A stretch of 64,000 bases of DNA from Chondrosia reniformis (lineage: Eukaryota; Porifera; Demospongiae; Chondrillida; Chondrillidae), in the NCBI GenBank assembly GCA_947172415.1, contig OX359197.1, positions 7,441,673 to 7,505,672 on the forward strand. Direction: 5' to 3'. Positions 1-15,000 of this stretch are shown here, in pieces; position 1 is the first letter of the stretch; every line of letters begins with the position of its first letter. A model generated the notes under the pieces. That model worked only from the letters and a program-made list of their open reading frames with translations. It searched no databases and was not told the DNA's origin. A program made the translations under genes and the position numbers.

Positions 1-3000
1 TTCTGACAGACTTCATCCCACTTCTTCTCAATGTCATCCAACTTAGCTTTAACCAAAGCTTCATCTTCTCCCTCCTTCTGCTTCTTCAGAAGGTTCCCTG
101 CCTTCAGGACAGAGTTTAAACTGGAATTCCTAGCTCCCAACTGTTTCTGGAAAGCCTGCATAGGACACAACACGGGTCAATAAAACTGCAGAAAAAGGTC
201 AGTGACAGACCAACTTTGTGTTTGTTTCGAAGTGTACCAACAGCATCAGGATCACCTAATCACAGACAAAATTCAAGAATATGTCCACACGGAGACACAA
301 CCACACAAAGACACACCCACACGAAGACACACCCACACAGACACACCCACACAGAGACACACCCATCTAAATATCGGTGCAAGGTATGTTCAAACCTGTT
401 ATTGATTCAGGATTGTCAAGCTGGTCCTCAGCATCTGTCAACCATTTCATCAACTCATCATAAGCTTCTTCAAACTGTCCCAAAGCCAATAGCGCCTCCT
501 CTAACTTGCTTTGCCTTTCACTGCCTTCAGCATTCACAATGTCCCATTTGGCCTTAAGTAGAAGGACACAAAAGGACAGATTATTTCCTTTCCAGCTCAG
601 TTAGTACTTCTCTGTCAGTGGGTCATGAAGACTAACTTGTAGCTCCTCTAGTTTCTTCTGAACGACCTCAGCATCCTCTGGAACACACTGCCTACACAGC
701 AGCTGGCCACAGCCAACCACCTCATCAACCCTGTGCTCACTGTCATCCAAATCCTTCTGAAAGGTCTACTCAGATGGATGAAAGGTTACCATGGAGATCA
801 CATGTGACCACAAGTGCAGGTCCAAAGAGACATACCTTGTGGTCTTCCAATTGTTTCTTTACTGCCTCTAGCTCTGAATGAATGGGCTCCTCCCTCTCCT
901 GTTCTAACTCTTTCTCGTTCAACCAGCTCAGAACGTCATTGTACATCAAATCAAACTCTTCTGCCTGAGTCTTGGCTACATCTAGCTGCTGTCCCCGGTC
1001 ACCCAGACCTGCCAAGAGGTCTTCATACCTGCAGTAAGGGGAGAGCAGTGAAGGGGAGAGCAGTGAAGGGGGGAGCAGTGAAGGAGTGCCCATCAGAACA
1101 GCAAATACTTGCCTCTGCCTGACTGCCCTGACCCAATTGTCCACCTGCTGCTGCTCCTGTGAATCTCCCTGTGGCTTCAAGCCCTCTCCCTCTGATTTCA
1201 ATGCCTCAACTGGTGGGGCATGTGCCTTGACCTAAAGGAACAGGTACAAAGGACACCAAACCCTTGTTAGGGAGAGTGACACTGTAGCACACTGATATAC
1301 GAACCTCTTCAATTAGGGCTTCAAGAGACTTTATGTCTTTTGCACAACTCTCTGGAAGTCCATGTACTTTGTCATCGAGTCCAATTACCTTCTCTGTATC
1401 ATCCAACCAATCAATTTCCTTCTTTCTGTTGCCATGGAATCGTTTAGCCTTCTCAAGGGCATTGTTCAGTTCCTTATCTCGAGCCTCACAGCGTCTGTTC
1501 AACTCCTCCCACCTACACACATACACGAGGACAAATGTAGGAATCTGGACACAAAGGTTACAAACTGCAGTGGTACCAACTTGCTGTTGAAGTCTTTGAT
1601 ATCAGCTCTAAGATCAGAAGTGTCACCCGAACTACTAGAACTTATCAGTTGTCCGGCAGCATCCCTCACAGAAGCAACACTAGGAGTTCTTGCTTCTATT
1701 TCTGTCTTTAGCTCCTGTTTATGTAGAAAGATAGGTCAATATGCCAGTTGAGGCCTCTAGCAGCCAGCTCATCCCACCCACCTGCAGATCAGCCATTTTC
1801 TTCATAATGGTGTCCTCCTCCACCCCTGGGGGGACGGGATTCACAAGATCAGCCATTTCGTTGCTGACCCACAGAAGCAACTCTGCCAAAGCATCATGAA
1901 ACTTGCCTACATTACCAAACGGAAGACATTTCTCAGTAGAGAGACAACATGTCAAAGAGAAATATTAGGACATTCCTCTACTGCTTACCCAGTTTAAGTA
2001 AAGCATCTTCCAACTCGTGTTTCCTAGCAAATACACTTCCATTCAGCTCGTTCCACTTGGCTGAAAGGTTCTGCAGCTCGCCATCCACCTGGCTGGCATC
2101 GGCATCACCAACCACAGCCATCAACTTCTTTCCCTGTTCCTGAGTTGTTGAGAGGTCGTTCTTCAGACCATTCACTAGCTCTTCAAGCGCCTAAACAGAT
2201 GACAGCAAGTGAACCACTTCAATCCCACACCATCCCCTCCCCCACCCCCAAGGGGAGACGTTTTGATATTGCAGCCAACTTGAGGTTGAGAAGTACTCCC
2301 AAAAGATGTGAGACAATTTACCTTACAATCTTCTAGCTGCGATTGGACCGTTTCAATATCCATTCCAACTGAAGGCAGATTGGAAACGTTTGCTCTCTTT
2401 TCTGCAATTGCATCTTCAGTTTGTTGCTTAGCAACCTCATAAGCAGCACAAAGGTTGAGGCCCTCCAAGAGTGAAGTCTTTTGGTTTTGAAGAGCATTTG
2501 AGAGACCATCAAATGAAGAGTTTAGGTTCTCCAGTTTTTCTTGAATATACTCTACATCAGTAGGTACAGCCCCTTCTTGTAATTCTCCACCCAACTTATT
2601 CACATGCTCCAAATCCTGACGCTTGGCATCCAATTGTTCTTGTAAAGCCTTCAGTTAAAGGGAATCAGATATCAGTAATTTCTGAAATTAAATATTATTC
2701 CCTAACAATTGTGTCAATAATCAAATTAGTTAGTCTATATTGAGTTATCTAGTGTCAGTGATCTTAATGTGTTTGCCATGAATATTGTGCAAGATTGTCT
2801 GGATTACCTTAATTGTGGCCAGCTGTTCCTTGATTTTGTCTTCAGTCAACTGAACAGGACCCAATCCCTCAACCTTCTCCTTCACATTCTCCACCCACTT
2901 GTATAAGGAGTCATACTCATTCTCAAATCTAAAATGGAAATTGGAAATAGGAAAAGGTTGTACAATTGACTATATCTAGCAAAGATTACCTGTTGGCAAG

Positions 3001-6000
3001 GTTTAATCCGTCTGTGGCCTTCTTCTCCCAGCCGTCCAGCAAGACCTTGGTGTTCTCATTGAGGTCCTTCAGTCTCTGCACCTGCTGCTGGAGAAACCCC
3101 CCACTAGGTATGGACGGGGTCATCTCCACAATGGAGGACTCGGGACTGGACTTGTCACCGTCTGTGACCGACACTAGCTGGTGGGAGGGGCTGGGGGAGG
3201 GGCTGGTTATCCCTTTACCTGACTTTCTTGGCTGACCCTTTCCTTCTGCAGACTCCTTGCGACCAGTTCTAGGGCTAGTAGTTCTACCAAGTTCCCCGGA
3301 CGATCGCTTGTGACCTCCCATTGAGGGAGAAGGAGGCTTCTTTGAAGCCGCTTTCTTTGAAGATTTTCCTTTCTTTTTGGACACCTTACTCTGCTCAAGA
3401 TGGTCACTCAGTGCAGAACTACCTGTTGAGGTTACATCATCCCTCTCTCCCTCTCCGGGAACAGCAAAGACTTCTGCCAACTCCAGCACTTCCACCACGT
3501 CAGGTTGCACAACTGAGTACCTCTGCTCCAGATTCTTCAAGTTTGCCAGCTGATCTGAGATGTCTGCTGAAGTTACTCGTACAGGAGCATGTGAGGACAG
3601 TGGAGTGTTAATGTCTTCCAGTGTCTTCAAGAGGTTGCTCAAGTCCCTGTCAGCCTTTTTAACCTTTTCCAAAGTGGCCTCCAAGCTGTCACTTCTCTCT
3701 TTAGTCTTGTTCTCAACATTCTTGAATCGTTCCACAATATCCTTATCACCGAGTTCTTTCTTACCAGACCCTTCCCTTAGCTTTTGGGCCATTTTGACAA
3801 TATCCTCCAAATCTGGTTTGTGGTCGGTAATATCAAGGGAAAGTCCCTAAAACATGCAAATAAACACATCCATGTAAATACTGCAGCCTTCACAAAAAGA
3901 AGTCTTTTTACGTTGGTTTCTGCAAGCTGTCTTGTTATTGACAGAGGGTCTCCGGACGTCTTCTCCGGTTCCTCCAACTTCTCTTCCACTCCCTTTAACC
4001 ACTTTAAAAAGTCCTCCGACTTTTCCTACACACAAGAAGAGATATCACAGTCGGTCCACGCCTACTTTAGTCACGCGCACATCACATGATTACAAGTAGT
4101 ATACGATATAGCAACATATATCTACCGATGTACACACGCTATTCCCTATTAGACATTACCAGCATTTACTCAAATAGCGTCGCACTGTTTGACGACTTAG
4201 AGTAACCAGGCGACCTTTTCCCGTACTAACTACTAGATAGTCAGTCCAGCTATCGGACGAAAGTAGCAACTCGAAACGGTCGAATCGTTCCGTAATTGTA
4301 CCCGCACTCGATTAAAAGCCGCTCGCGAAGCGATACGCGTGCAGTAAGGCGTACGACTTGCACAGCTCAATTACCTTCGCTACTATGTGATAATCGCTAC
4401 TGCGCGCGGTCGTAATCGTAGCGCGTCCTACCTGATAATCCTTGGCTTGTTCTCCTCCGATACTCAAGTCTTCTTCTCTCTTGTCCAGAAGAGCTAGCAA
4501 GTCATCCCACAGTTTGTTAGTGTCGTCGAGTTTAGCCTTCACCGCCTCGCTGCTGGTAGTGGGACCAGAGTAGCCAATCAGATCTCCTCCGAGCTCGTTG
4601 ACCAATTCCAGCATGGGCTCCTTGTCAGCAAACTCGTCTTGTAAAGCCTTTGAGGGAACAAGAAGATTCAGTGAGCCAGCAAACCATATCTGTTGCTAGG
4701 AAACTGTACCTGTAACTTGTCCACTTCTCTCTGCACCTCCTCAGGCGTGGCCGGTACTGGACCCAAGCTTAGAATGTCTCTCTTCTTTTCGTTCAACCAG
4801 ATGGACACATCTCCCAGATCAGTCTCGTATTTCTGCACTTTGGTCAGCAGGTCCGACACTTCATTGAGCTTGGCTGTGGAGGTCTTCTTCAGGTCCTCAT
4901 AACGTCCTCTCAGCTCACAAGCCTCATCCACCACATCAGAGGCACCTGGCCTCCTCATGAACACTGCAGTGCATGTTATGTGGTACGTATGTAGCATCAG
5001 AACTGACATATAGCCATATATGGTAGCATCAGAACTGACATATAGCCATATATGGTAGCATCAGAACTGACATATAGCCATATATGGTAGCATCAGAACT
5101 GACATATAGCCATATATGGTAGCATCAGAACTGACATATAGCCATATATGGTAGCATCAGAACTGACATATAGCCATATATGGTAGTATCAGAACTGACA
5201 TATAGCCATATATGGTAGCATCAGAACTGATATATAGCCATATATGGTAGCATCAGAACTGACATATAGCCATATATGGTAGCATCAGAACTGATATATA
5301 GCCATATATGGTAGCATCAGAACTGACATATAGCCATATATGGTAGCATCAGAACTGACATATAGCCATATATGGTAGCATCAGAACTGATATATAGCCA
5401 TATATGGTAGCATCAGAACTGACATATAGCCATATATGGTAGCATCAGAACTGATATATAGCCATATATGGTAGCATCAGAACTGATATATTATGACATA
5501 CGTACTTGGAAGACTTTTCTGTTTCTTGGCCTCAGCAAACTTCACTTTCTGTGCTCCGTCTCCACTGTGAGGTCGGCCCTTCTCAAAAGGAGAGATGGAT
5601 TCTAGGTCACAACCAAGCAAAGATTCTTCAGATTTGACAAAATCAACAACAGACGAAAAATGATCAGTTACTTGCTGGTCAAACTCCTAACAAGAGAAGC
5701 TGCCTTCAAAGACCTTCAGATGATATCAACATTGTACTTACTCCAATTCTGTCCATGAGCGATTCAAGTGCAGCTGAATCGACAGGTAGAACTTCAAATG
5801 AGGCTAGAATTGGCTCCTTCTCATCTAACCAATCATCTAAGTTTGAACTTTGACCTTTATAATGGTACAGAAGGAGATGGGTGAGGGAAGAGAGCCAACA
5901 ATCTCTAACTAGACAAACCTTCAAATGTGCCCGCCTTCTCTTTAGCTTCATCTAGCTGCTCCTTTCTGTGATATAGAATGTCATCCAAATCTGTGTATTT

Positions 6001-9000
6001 GGTAGTCAATCCCTTTAGTCTTGCATCCAACTTTTCCAACTCTTTTCCTTCCAAATCCTTCAGCATGTCTTGTCCAACTTGCTGGGCTTGTTTTATCTCA
6101 GGTCCCTTTGCATTAACCTCTTCCAAAAGAGCCTAAAGTAATCAAAAGACCGAATGTGAGGAGGGAGACGAAGTGAGGGGGGGAGAGGGATTGAGGGGGG
6201 GAGAGGTATGTAGAAGGAAGGGGGAGAGGGAGGGCGAGGGGGAAAGGGAGAGGGAGGGAGTGGGAGGGGTAGGGGGAGTGAGGGAGGGAGTGGTAGGGGT
6301 AGGAGGAGGGGAGAGGGAGTGGGAGGGGTAGGGGGAGTGAGGGAGGGAGTGGGAGGGGAGAGGGAGGGGGAGGGGAGAGGGAGGGGGAGGAAGAGGGAGG
6401 GCGAGGGGGAGAGGGAGAGGGAGGGCGAGGGGGAGAGGGAGAGGGAGAGGGAGGGGAGAGGGAGAGGGAGAGGGAGGGGAGAGGGAGAGGGAGAGGGAGA
6501 GGTGGAAGGGGATGAGAGGATCAGTTCCACCTCATTTAGTCTACCTACTTGTTGCTGCTTTATCTGCTCTTCAATGAGAGGTGTCTTCACGGCCACTGGT
6601 TCCTGGTCATTCAGCCGTCTACTGGTAGAATTGATCCAGTCCAAGACCTTCCCAACCAGATTGTCAAACTGCTCTCCCTGAGCAGCTGCCCTGGAGAGCT
6701 TATCTTTTGCCTGCCTAACCTTCTCCTTCATCTGCTCCCACTGGTCTTCAAGGTCCGACAGCTTCTTCTCCATGCCTTCCTTAGCAACAGCATCATCACA
6801 GCCCTCGCTCAGAACCTTACCTAATATGGTAAAGGAGGTTAGTTAACAAGATGGTGAGACACATTCAGTTGTCCAGTCACCTGCTCCACAACAAGATGTA
6901 TACAGGGGCTCCTGCTGAGCAAGATCCCTCTCAAGTGCCTAAACAACAGGGTTTCAAATTGTGAAGAACAGATTACAAGTACATCACAGGTTCTTGTTCT
7001 ACCTCCAAATTCTTTGCCTTTTGTTGTACAGCATCACTGTCTGAGGGAACACTCAGCAGATCAACTATTAGAGGCTCTGAAGAGGTCAGCCATTTTGTCA
7101 CAGCCTCACAGTCTGGTTCGTGAGTATTGGCTGCCTTCTCAAGCTCCTCGACTTTGGGCTGCTGCTCGTCAAGTTTGCGGTTGAGGTCCTCCCAGCGCTG
7201 GGACAGACTGTCAAAAGGTCCTGCAAGCTCCTCTTTGTCGGGACTGTCTGGAGGTAGCTGGGCAGTGAGGTCCTCCAGGAGACCCTTCAGCTGTTCCTTG
7301 TCTTTCTCTCTTGAGGCAAGCTCATCTTTCAGTTTCTAAAAGGACAAAAGGGATCTCCATGGCAACGGCACTTGATGGACAGCGATGGGCATACCTGAAG
7401 TTGCTCTCCCTGCTTCTGTAAGGCACTGCTGGTCACATCCTTGACAGGTAAGGCATCTTCCACTTCCTTCTCCTTGACTGCCAACCACTTCTCAAGGTCA
7501 TCTTTGAGGTCTAGAAAGTCTTCTGCCTTCCTCAGCTTATCAGCAACCTATCACAGAGAGGAGGGAAAGCCACCATCAGGGACACACCCACAGTAAATAT
7601 TCAGGGTCATACTCATTCTAGATATTGATCCCTCCTACCTCTTTCTCTTTTTGGGCTACTAGCTGTTTTAGCTGTTCAATTCTCTCATTTACATCATCAA
7701 TATCCTTCACTAGATCCTCCTTGCCAGGTCTGGTAACATCCATACCTACACACACACCACTTCTGGAGTGACACATACAACGTACTCCTGTACATTGACC
7801 AACATACATATGTACACATACTATTAGTAGCCATTCTTATATACACACAGACCAAAGTGTTGTACTAACAGCAACAAATGGTGGCTCATGTGAGGCATTA
7901 TACTCAGCCATACTCAACTACTTTATGTACCTGGCTAATAAAGGGACCTGAAGGAATGCTTCTAATTAAAGCCCACTTGTAGTCCCAGAATATTGAATTA
8001 GCCACCCTACAAGTAACTATTCCTCAAGATATTTCATTGTTTACCTCAATAAGGGGTCCCTGTGAATACCTAAAACACAGATTCTAAAACACACTACACT
8101 TTCACTGTGATCCAGGAAAGAAGACTTACAAGTTCTGAAACTGAATTTTTTTATGAATTCCACTTTAAAGATTCAATTTGGAACTTGAGAAGAGTATTAG
8201 TACTAAAGTTCCTGTGTTTAAAGCACTCCATCTGTATTTCTGATTAAGACTACTTCTATTTATGTCCTTCTGTACATGTAACTGCTATTTCTAAGTATAT
8301 AGAATGCTCCTACGTACATGCCTTACCTTTGTTAAGTGTATGAAATTCAATTAATTTCGAAACTATTTTTACGATCAATTATTTTGAAAATATTAATAGT
8401 AATTAATGTACAAAAGTGTCAGTTCTATCTACTTATGGGAGGAGAGTTGATTGCATCATCAATTACCTGAATTGCTCAATGAGGTTGGAGATGGTCTAGA
8501 ATCACTAGAAGTGCTGCCAGTGCTAGTCTTTTTAGATTTTTTCTTTTTTGACTTTTTCTTCTTCTTGCTGCTCGGGGAGGAGTTGGGCTGTGTGGTACCA
8601 GCAGCTCCATTGGCAGACGACGGGGCAGTAATCTCCTCCCCAAACGGTCCAACTGTGGAGGACATTAGAGTGGAGGCCTTATCCTGCGTGTCTGCCCACC
8701 TGCCATTCTCCATAGCCACAATGGCATCCTTTAACTTCTACAGGTACAAAAGAATAAGAGCTCAACCATTGCAATAAGTACATCACTAATGGCATCCTTT
8801 AACTTCTACAGGTACAAAAGAATAAGAGCTCAACCATTGCAATAAGTACATCACTAATAAACCTGTATATAGTGCATACATTCGGTTACACAACTCGATA
8901 ATTGAAAGAAAACTTGAACAAGTTTGAGTATCAAGTACATCAGTATATTAGGGCTCCCAACAAACACGAGGAGGATATTATACTTCTATAATATTGATCT

Positions 9001-12000
9001 GAGGCAATCAGAACTAGTTTTAGGTGTGTATACCAAAAAGAGGAGAACCCTGTAATGAGGAGAACCCTGTAATGAGGAGACCCACAGACTGAAACTTTAA
9101 AATAACATACCAATCACATGTATGGCTGCACAAGAACCATAATAACAGACAATTAGGAATTGATGGAGACCATATCTCACATTTCCCTCACATCTCACAC
9201 TTGATAGCTCCTTAGGAATGATGTGCAGTGTGTGTAACAGTACCTGAATGTCGCTGGCTTGTTGTCTGAGGTTCTCAATGTTAGCCGAGTTCATTGCCTT
9301 TATTTCCTCAGCTTGAGCCTCCCACTCAGTCACCTGATCATCACATGACTTTAGCCCTACCTCCATCTCCTCTACTCGAGGTTCAAACTCTGTTAACATT
9401 TCAAGCCTGTTGGAAATGTCAAATTTTAGTTTTTCAAATCGATCCAAACAATCCTGATATTTGAGGAGGATTGGAGGAGGTTGGGAATCCTCTGCCTTTG
9501 GACCCGCCTACAATTAATATAGAAAATTATATGCAAAAATAGTATAAATTAATATTGAATTTATACAGCTAGTTACTCATTACTACCTGTATCTTTTCTA
9601 CAGCCTCTGACACTTTGTCCATTTGTGGCTGGTAGTCGGCCACTGATTTGGCAAATTCCTCAGCCTCTCTCAACTGTTGCTGCAGGGGAGTGCTCCGTAC
9701 TGCTGCTGGATCCATATCAGCTCTCCTCTTCTCCACCGGAGCCAGCCACGCCTCCATATCAGCAAGGTCAGAGTACAACTGGCTGGTGCTGCTCAGAAGA
9801 CTGTCAAGTTTAGACTTCTTGCTATCCAGCATATCCTTCAGTTTCTTTAAGCGTTCCTCTAGATTGTCTTTGTCCTTTGCAACATCATCCTCATCTTCAC
9901 TAGATTCCTCCCCTTCACCATCAATACTGTCACCCTAGGAGTTGGATGAGTGGGTGGATGAGTGAATGAGTGGATAGGTAGATGAGTGGATGAGTGGATG
10001 AGTGGATGAGTGGATGGGTGGATGAGTGGGTGGATGAGTGGATGGGTGGATGAGTGGATGAGTAGATGGGTGGATGAGTGGATGAGTAGATGGGTGGATG
10101 AGTGGATGAGTAGATGGGTGGATGAGTGGGTGGGTGGATGAGTGGATGAGTAGATGGGTGGATGAGTGGGTGGATGAGTGGATGGGTAGATGAGTGGATA
10201 GGTGGATGAGTGGATAGGTGGATGGGTGGATGGGTGGATGGGCAACTCTAACCTTGTCCTGGTCCCTGGTGGTAAACCAGTTCAGTGCAGCACTATTCAG
10301 AACTTCCAGTTTTGGGGCAAGAACAGCACACTCATTTTGACAACTGTCAGCAAGCTTGGCGTCCTCCAAAATCTCATTGGGTTCAGTCTTGTCCTTTTCC
10401 TCACTCAGCAGCGGCTGACACTTTGCCTCAAGCTGCTCCAAGAGAGGCACCAACTCTTCAATCACTGAGTCCACCGGTTCCCTCTGGCTGTTAGCTTCAT
10501 CAAACACACATTTCCGCTGTGCAGTACCAGCTTTTAGGGCTTCATATCTGATAACCAGTACATTATTGTATATGTTATATCATGATAACCAACCACAAGT
10601 GTATTACTAGAACATTTATAACCTTTCCAAGTGCTCACATGCAAATACAAGTACACTAACCTATCTACAAGCTGATCCGTTTCCTTGGCAACCACATCTG
10701 CTCCCACATCTGGGGTGATTACCTTCTTGGGTGTCCCGCTAGAATGAACTGGCTCCAATATTGCAGGATTTGTTTCTGTGAGGAAATCCCTATAATTACC
10801 ACATCCTTGGTCATGTTCCTGGCAAGTCTCCACAAATTCATCTCTATTCTGTTTGACCACTTGAAGGTCTCCTTCATGATCATCTACATCAGCTTTAAAT
10901 TTATCTAAACTGTCTTTAAACTTTTTCATTTTCCGTTTGTTCTTTGGCACTTTCTTGAGCCTAGCTCTGTCTCTCTCAGCAGCAGATAACCACTTCCCAA
11001 AAGGACCAACACTAGATTCATAATTTTGGAATTGATCTCGGGATTTCTCTACTTGCTGGGGTCGAGATTCAATCTGCACATATACGTATATAGTCCTGTG
11101 ATCAAACCAGAGTTGTTGGTGATAATTGCTGTATATATGTACCTCTAACTTGATGCGATTCCATCTCTTCTCCAAACCACTTCTCTCTTTGACAAAGCCT
11201 GAGATATCCACAACATCAGAGAACTCATCAGTACTGCCAAGCAGTGCAAGGTGGGCCTCTATTGAGGGAGTCTTTTCAGAAACATCTCTCTGAAGATCTG
11301 CCAGCTCCTTAGCAAGAAGGTCAATGGCATCCTGACTACTGGGTATAGGCTTCTCCTCCGCCAGTTTCCTCTCCCATGTCTCCATTGCCTGGTGAGCAGC
11401 AGTCATCTGCTCATCGTACCTTTGGGGAGTAGCATGGAGCAATATGAGGTAGAGGAGCTCAACATCAGCCATTTTATTTCCTTTACAAAATGGACTACCA
11501 CTGCTTGGTGGTACATAAGATGTAAAGGTATGTGTGCATAGTCTTCAGGTCAAATGAGACATACAGTCAGTCTCACAGAGCCAGCCCATGCACCTTCCAT
11601 TGCTGAGCTAGTCATTGAGTGTTGTAAAGTACTACACATGAAGCAACTCACATTTTGGACCAATCAAAAGCCTTGACCATTTTGCCTCTTTTCTTCTGTA
11701 TGTCAAGTGTGAAACGGCCATATTCCTGGAGGATGTCCTCGGCCTCGTTAGGTTCATCTAGAAGAGGGATCTCCTCTCTCAGGTCATCAGCAGTGCTCTG
11801 CTGTTGTTCACACGGATCCTTCACTTCAACATCAAACTCAGACTACACAAGACATAGGAGCATTACTAGCACACTTCACAAGAACGGACTGCTCCAAAGA
11901 GAAGCACTCACCAAGGCTGATTGGAACATCTCACTGACACTGCCCTGCCCGGGCTTGACAGGGAAGGAGCTGTCCATCTTTGTTTTAGCTTCAGAAAGCC

Positions 12001-15000
12001 AGTTGGCAAAGGAGGAGAACTTGGCTCCGGCAGCAGAGGACTTGTCAGTGGCTGCCTGCAGTTCCCTGTACCAGTCCTCCCACGCCAGCTGGCAGGAGGA
12101 CCAGTCCTCAATAAAACTCGTTAGTTTCTGCTCAAAAGACTCATTGTTGGCTGCAGAATGCTTTGAGGACAACATGGACCTCCCACCAGTCAACATTGCG
12201 TCAATAAAGGGCTGTTTGCCGTCAATCATTTTCATGAAAGCCTTTGACAATAGAAGAGATACAACAGCTACTACTAATATAGTCTCCAAAAAGGTACTTC
12301 CTTACTGTACAGTTTTCCAGTTGTGCCTTGATCTGCCCAGAAGTGCTAGCCACTGGCTTCTCCTCAGCTAGACGGTCACGTCCATCTTCCAGAAATTTTT
12401 GCATTTCTAAATGCTTTACTTCAAAATCCTCAAGTTGTCGAGTGAAGTTGCTGACAATCTCCATTCCTTCAATAGATTGGTCTAGGATCCACTGCCACCT
12501 GCTTCTCAGTGCCAATCCATGGTCCTCTATGCTAGCAACATCTGCCCCACTGTCCTCTGGTTCCATTTCAAGTTCAGATAAATTAATTGGACATGGGGAC
12601 ATTGATTCTAGTTTAGATCGGTAAGAAACACCTTCTTTGATAATTGGCTAAGAGGAAGAGAGTTAGCAGAAGAGACTTGTCCAAACTGGTTTATTGAGGA
12701 GATCTGACACACACGTACCTCCCTACTGTCCTCAAAGGCAGCTGTAAGGTCAATCATTCTATCAACACGTGGCTTCTCTCCATTGGCCTCCTCCTGAATT
12801 CTCTCAAGCCTTTCCTTTGACTCGTTCAACTTTTCTCTGTCAATCTCCAAAGGAAACAGACCCTTCACATGCGTGGTAGCCTCCGTGACCCAACCTTGCA
12901 GTGGTTGCTGAACTGTACATGACAGAATGACAGAAATATTACACACAGTCACACATACATACATATACGTACATATGCTGTATCTAGGAGTATATAATAC
13001 AGGTGGAGGAGACTAGCTCGACTTAGAAAATGGAGGAGACTAGTTCGGCTTAGAAAATGGAGGAGACTAGTTCGGCTTAGAAAATGGAGGAGTCTAGCTC
13101 AGCTTAGAAAATGGAAGAACCTTCTTCAAACTGCTGCACTAGAGAGCAAGAGGTGGAAAGTGCTTTAAGCCTCTCCTCAACTGATCCCGTAAGCCACCGA
13201 TATCGTTTGCTGACTGAACTGTTTAGCTCTTCCACCGGAGGATGGCCTCCCAATGATTTGAGTTGACTGCACAGTGTATCAACCTCTTTGACTCTCGCTT
13301 CAAGCTGATTCACCTGCTCTGTCTGGAAACTCTATTGAAATGTTTGATCCATACATATACATGTACAGTTTTATATGATTCCTAAGGCTAAATAACAATA
13401 TAAATGTCCATACCTGCATCTCTGAGTGTTGCACAATAATGAGCTGGCTGTCCTTTGGATGTCCTCTGGCAGCCAGCCACTTCTCCACTCCACACAGATC
13501 CCTCTCCAGGGCCTCACAGCCATCCCAGGCTGCCTCACAGCTGTACAGCAGTTTGCCCCACTTGGCAGCAGACTGGTTGAGACCTATCCAGGCCTTCCCC
13601 AGCGCTGTGTGCTCCTGCTTGACTGCAGCTAACAGGTCCTTTGACTGACACTTGACAGACACTGAACCGTATTGCATCACCTCCGGTTTCTTGGCATTCA
13701 GTTTGGCCATAAACTCCTACCACAGTAGAGCACGTGAGTGACCAGTAAACCTGTGCAAGAGTGGTCCTACCTTGTGAACCTCCTGCTGCTTCTTCACACC
13801 TGCCAGAGTGTCTGCCAAAGGCTTCTGCATATCCAGTTCTCCACTCCACTCATTGACAGTCTGGTGTAACTCCTGCATCTCTCCCAAGGTCTACCAGAAA
13901 ATGAGATCACATGACACAACCCCAGGTCACATGACCCAAAAGAGGAGAACCCTAGGCCCTAGGCAGATCCCCAGCTTGTCACTCAACAAACACAACACTC
14001 AGTTAAAGGTCTGTTTCTCACTTTCTGAGCCTTGTCTTCCGCTTCCTGTGACTTGCAGAGTTCCTCCCAGTGTTTATTGGCTGCATCACGCTGTGCCACT
14101 AGACTGTCTGACAGGACAGAGGCCGTGGCAGGATCTGACGAGACAAGTTCAAACTCACTATTGGCATCATCCAAGAACTTCTTCTTCTCATTAAAAGTCT
14201 TGACAAAATCCTTCAAATACAAATACCACAAGAAATTGAGTTTGTCAAGGAGAATGCTTTAGATGTGTATTGTGGAGTGGTCCTCACTTCACCAGCCTTC
14301 CACTTGACAACTTCTTGAAAGCGCTTGTGAAGGTCGGAGAGCCGCTCCTGTACTGCTCCTGTCTGCCTAGCATTGTCACTCAATTGAGACAACCTTGCCT
14401 TCAGTGCATCGTACCTCCCAGCAGTGTCATCAACCCTGGTGTGAGGGGGCGGGGCAGTGAGGGGTGGGCAGTGAGGGGGTGGGGCAGTGAGGGGGTGGGG
14501 CAGTGAGGGGTGGGGCAGTGAGGGGGTGGGGCAGTGAGGGGTGGGGCAGTGAGGGGTGGGGCAGTGAGGGGTGGGGCAGTGAGGGGTGGGACAGTGAGGG
14601 GTGGGGCAGTGAGGGGTGGGACAGTGAGGGGGTGGGGCAGTGAGGGAGTACATAAATGACCAATGATACATACATACGTACTTTGGTTTGACTTTATGAA
14701 AATCCCAATATTTCCCAGCTTCTAGTAGTCCCAAATTGTGCTTCACTCTCGACACCGGATCCTCTAAATCCTACATACACGTACATAAGTAGTACATGCA
14801 TATATACTATCCCATTGACACACATGTAGTCCTCAACTGACACATGTAGTACCATACCAGTCCTCAACTGACCTGAATTTGGCTTTTCAGTTGTTCCAGT
14901 TTCTGATTCACACTTTCTGAACTCAACTTAGTGAGGTCTCCTTCAAACTGTGTAAGTGAATACACAGTAAATCAGTTGAATTGGATACAGAGGTCAGAGG

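Noticed and set aside
9859-10250. Thr/His/Pro repeat protein
   Set aside because: Open reading through the GGATGAGT repeat, with donor and acceptor at its two ends. It is intron sequence.
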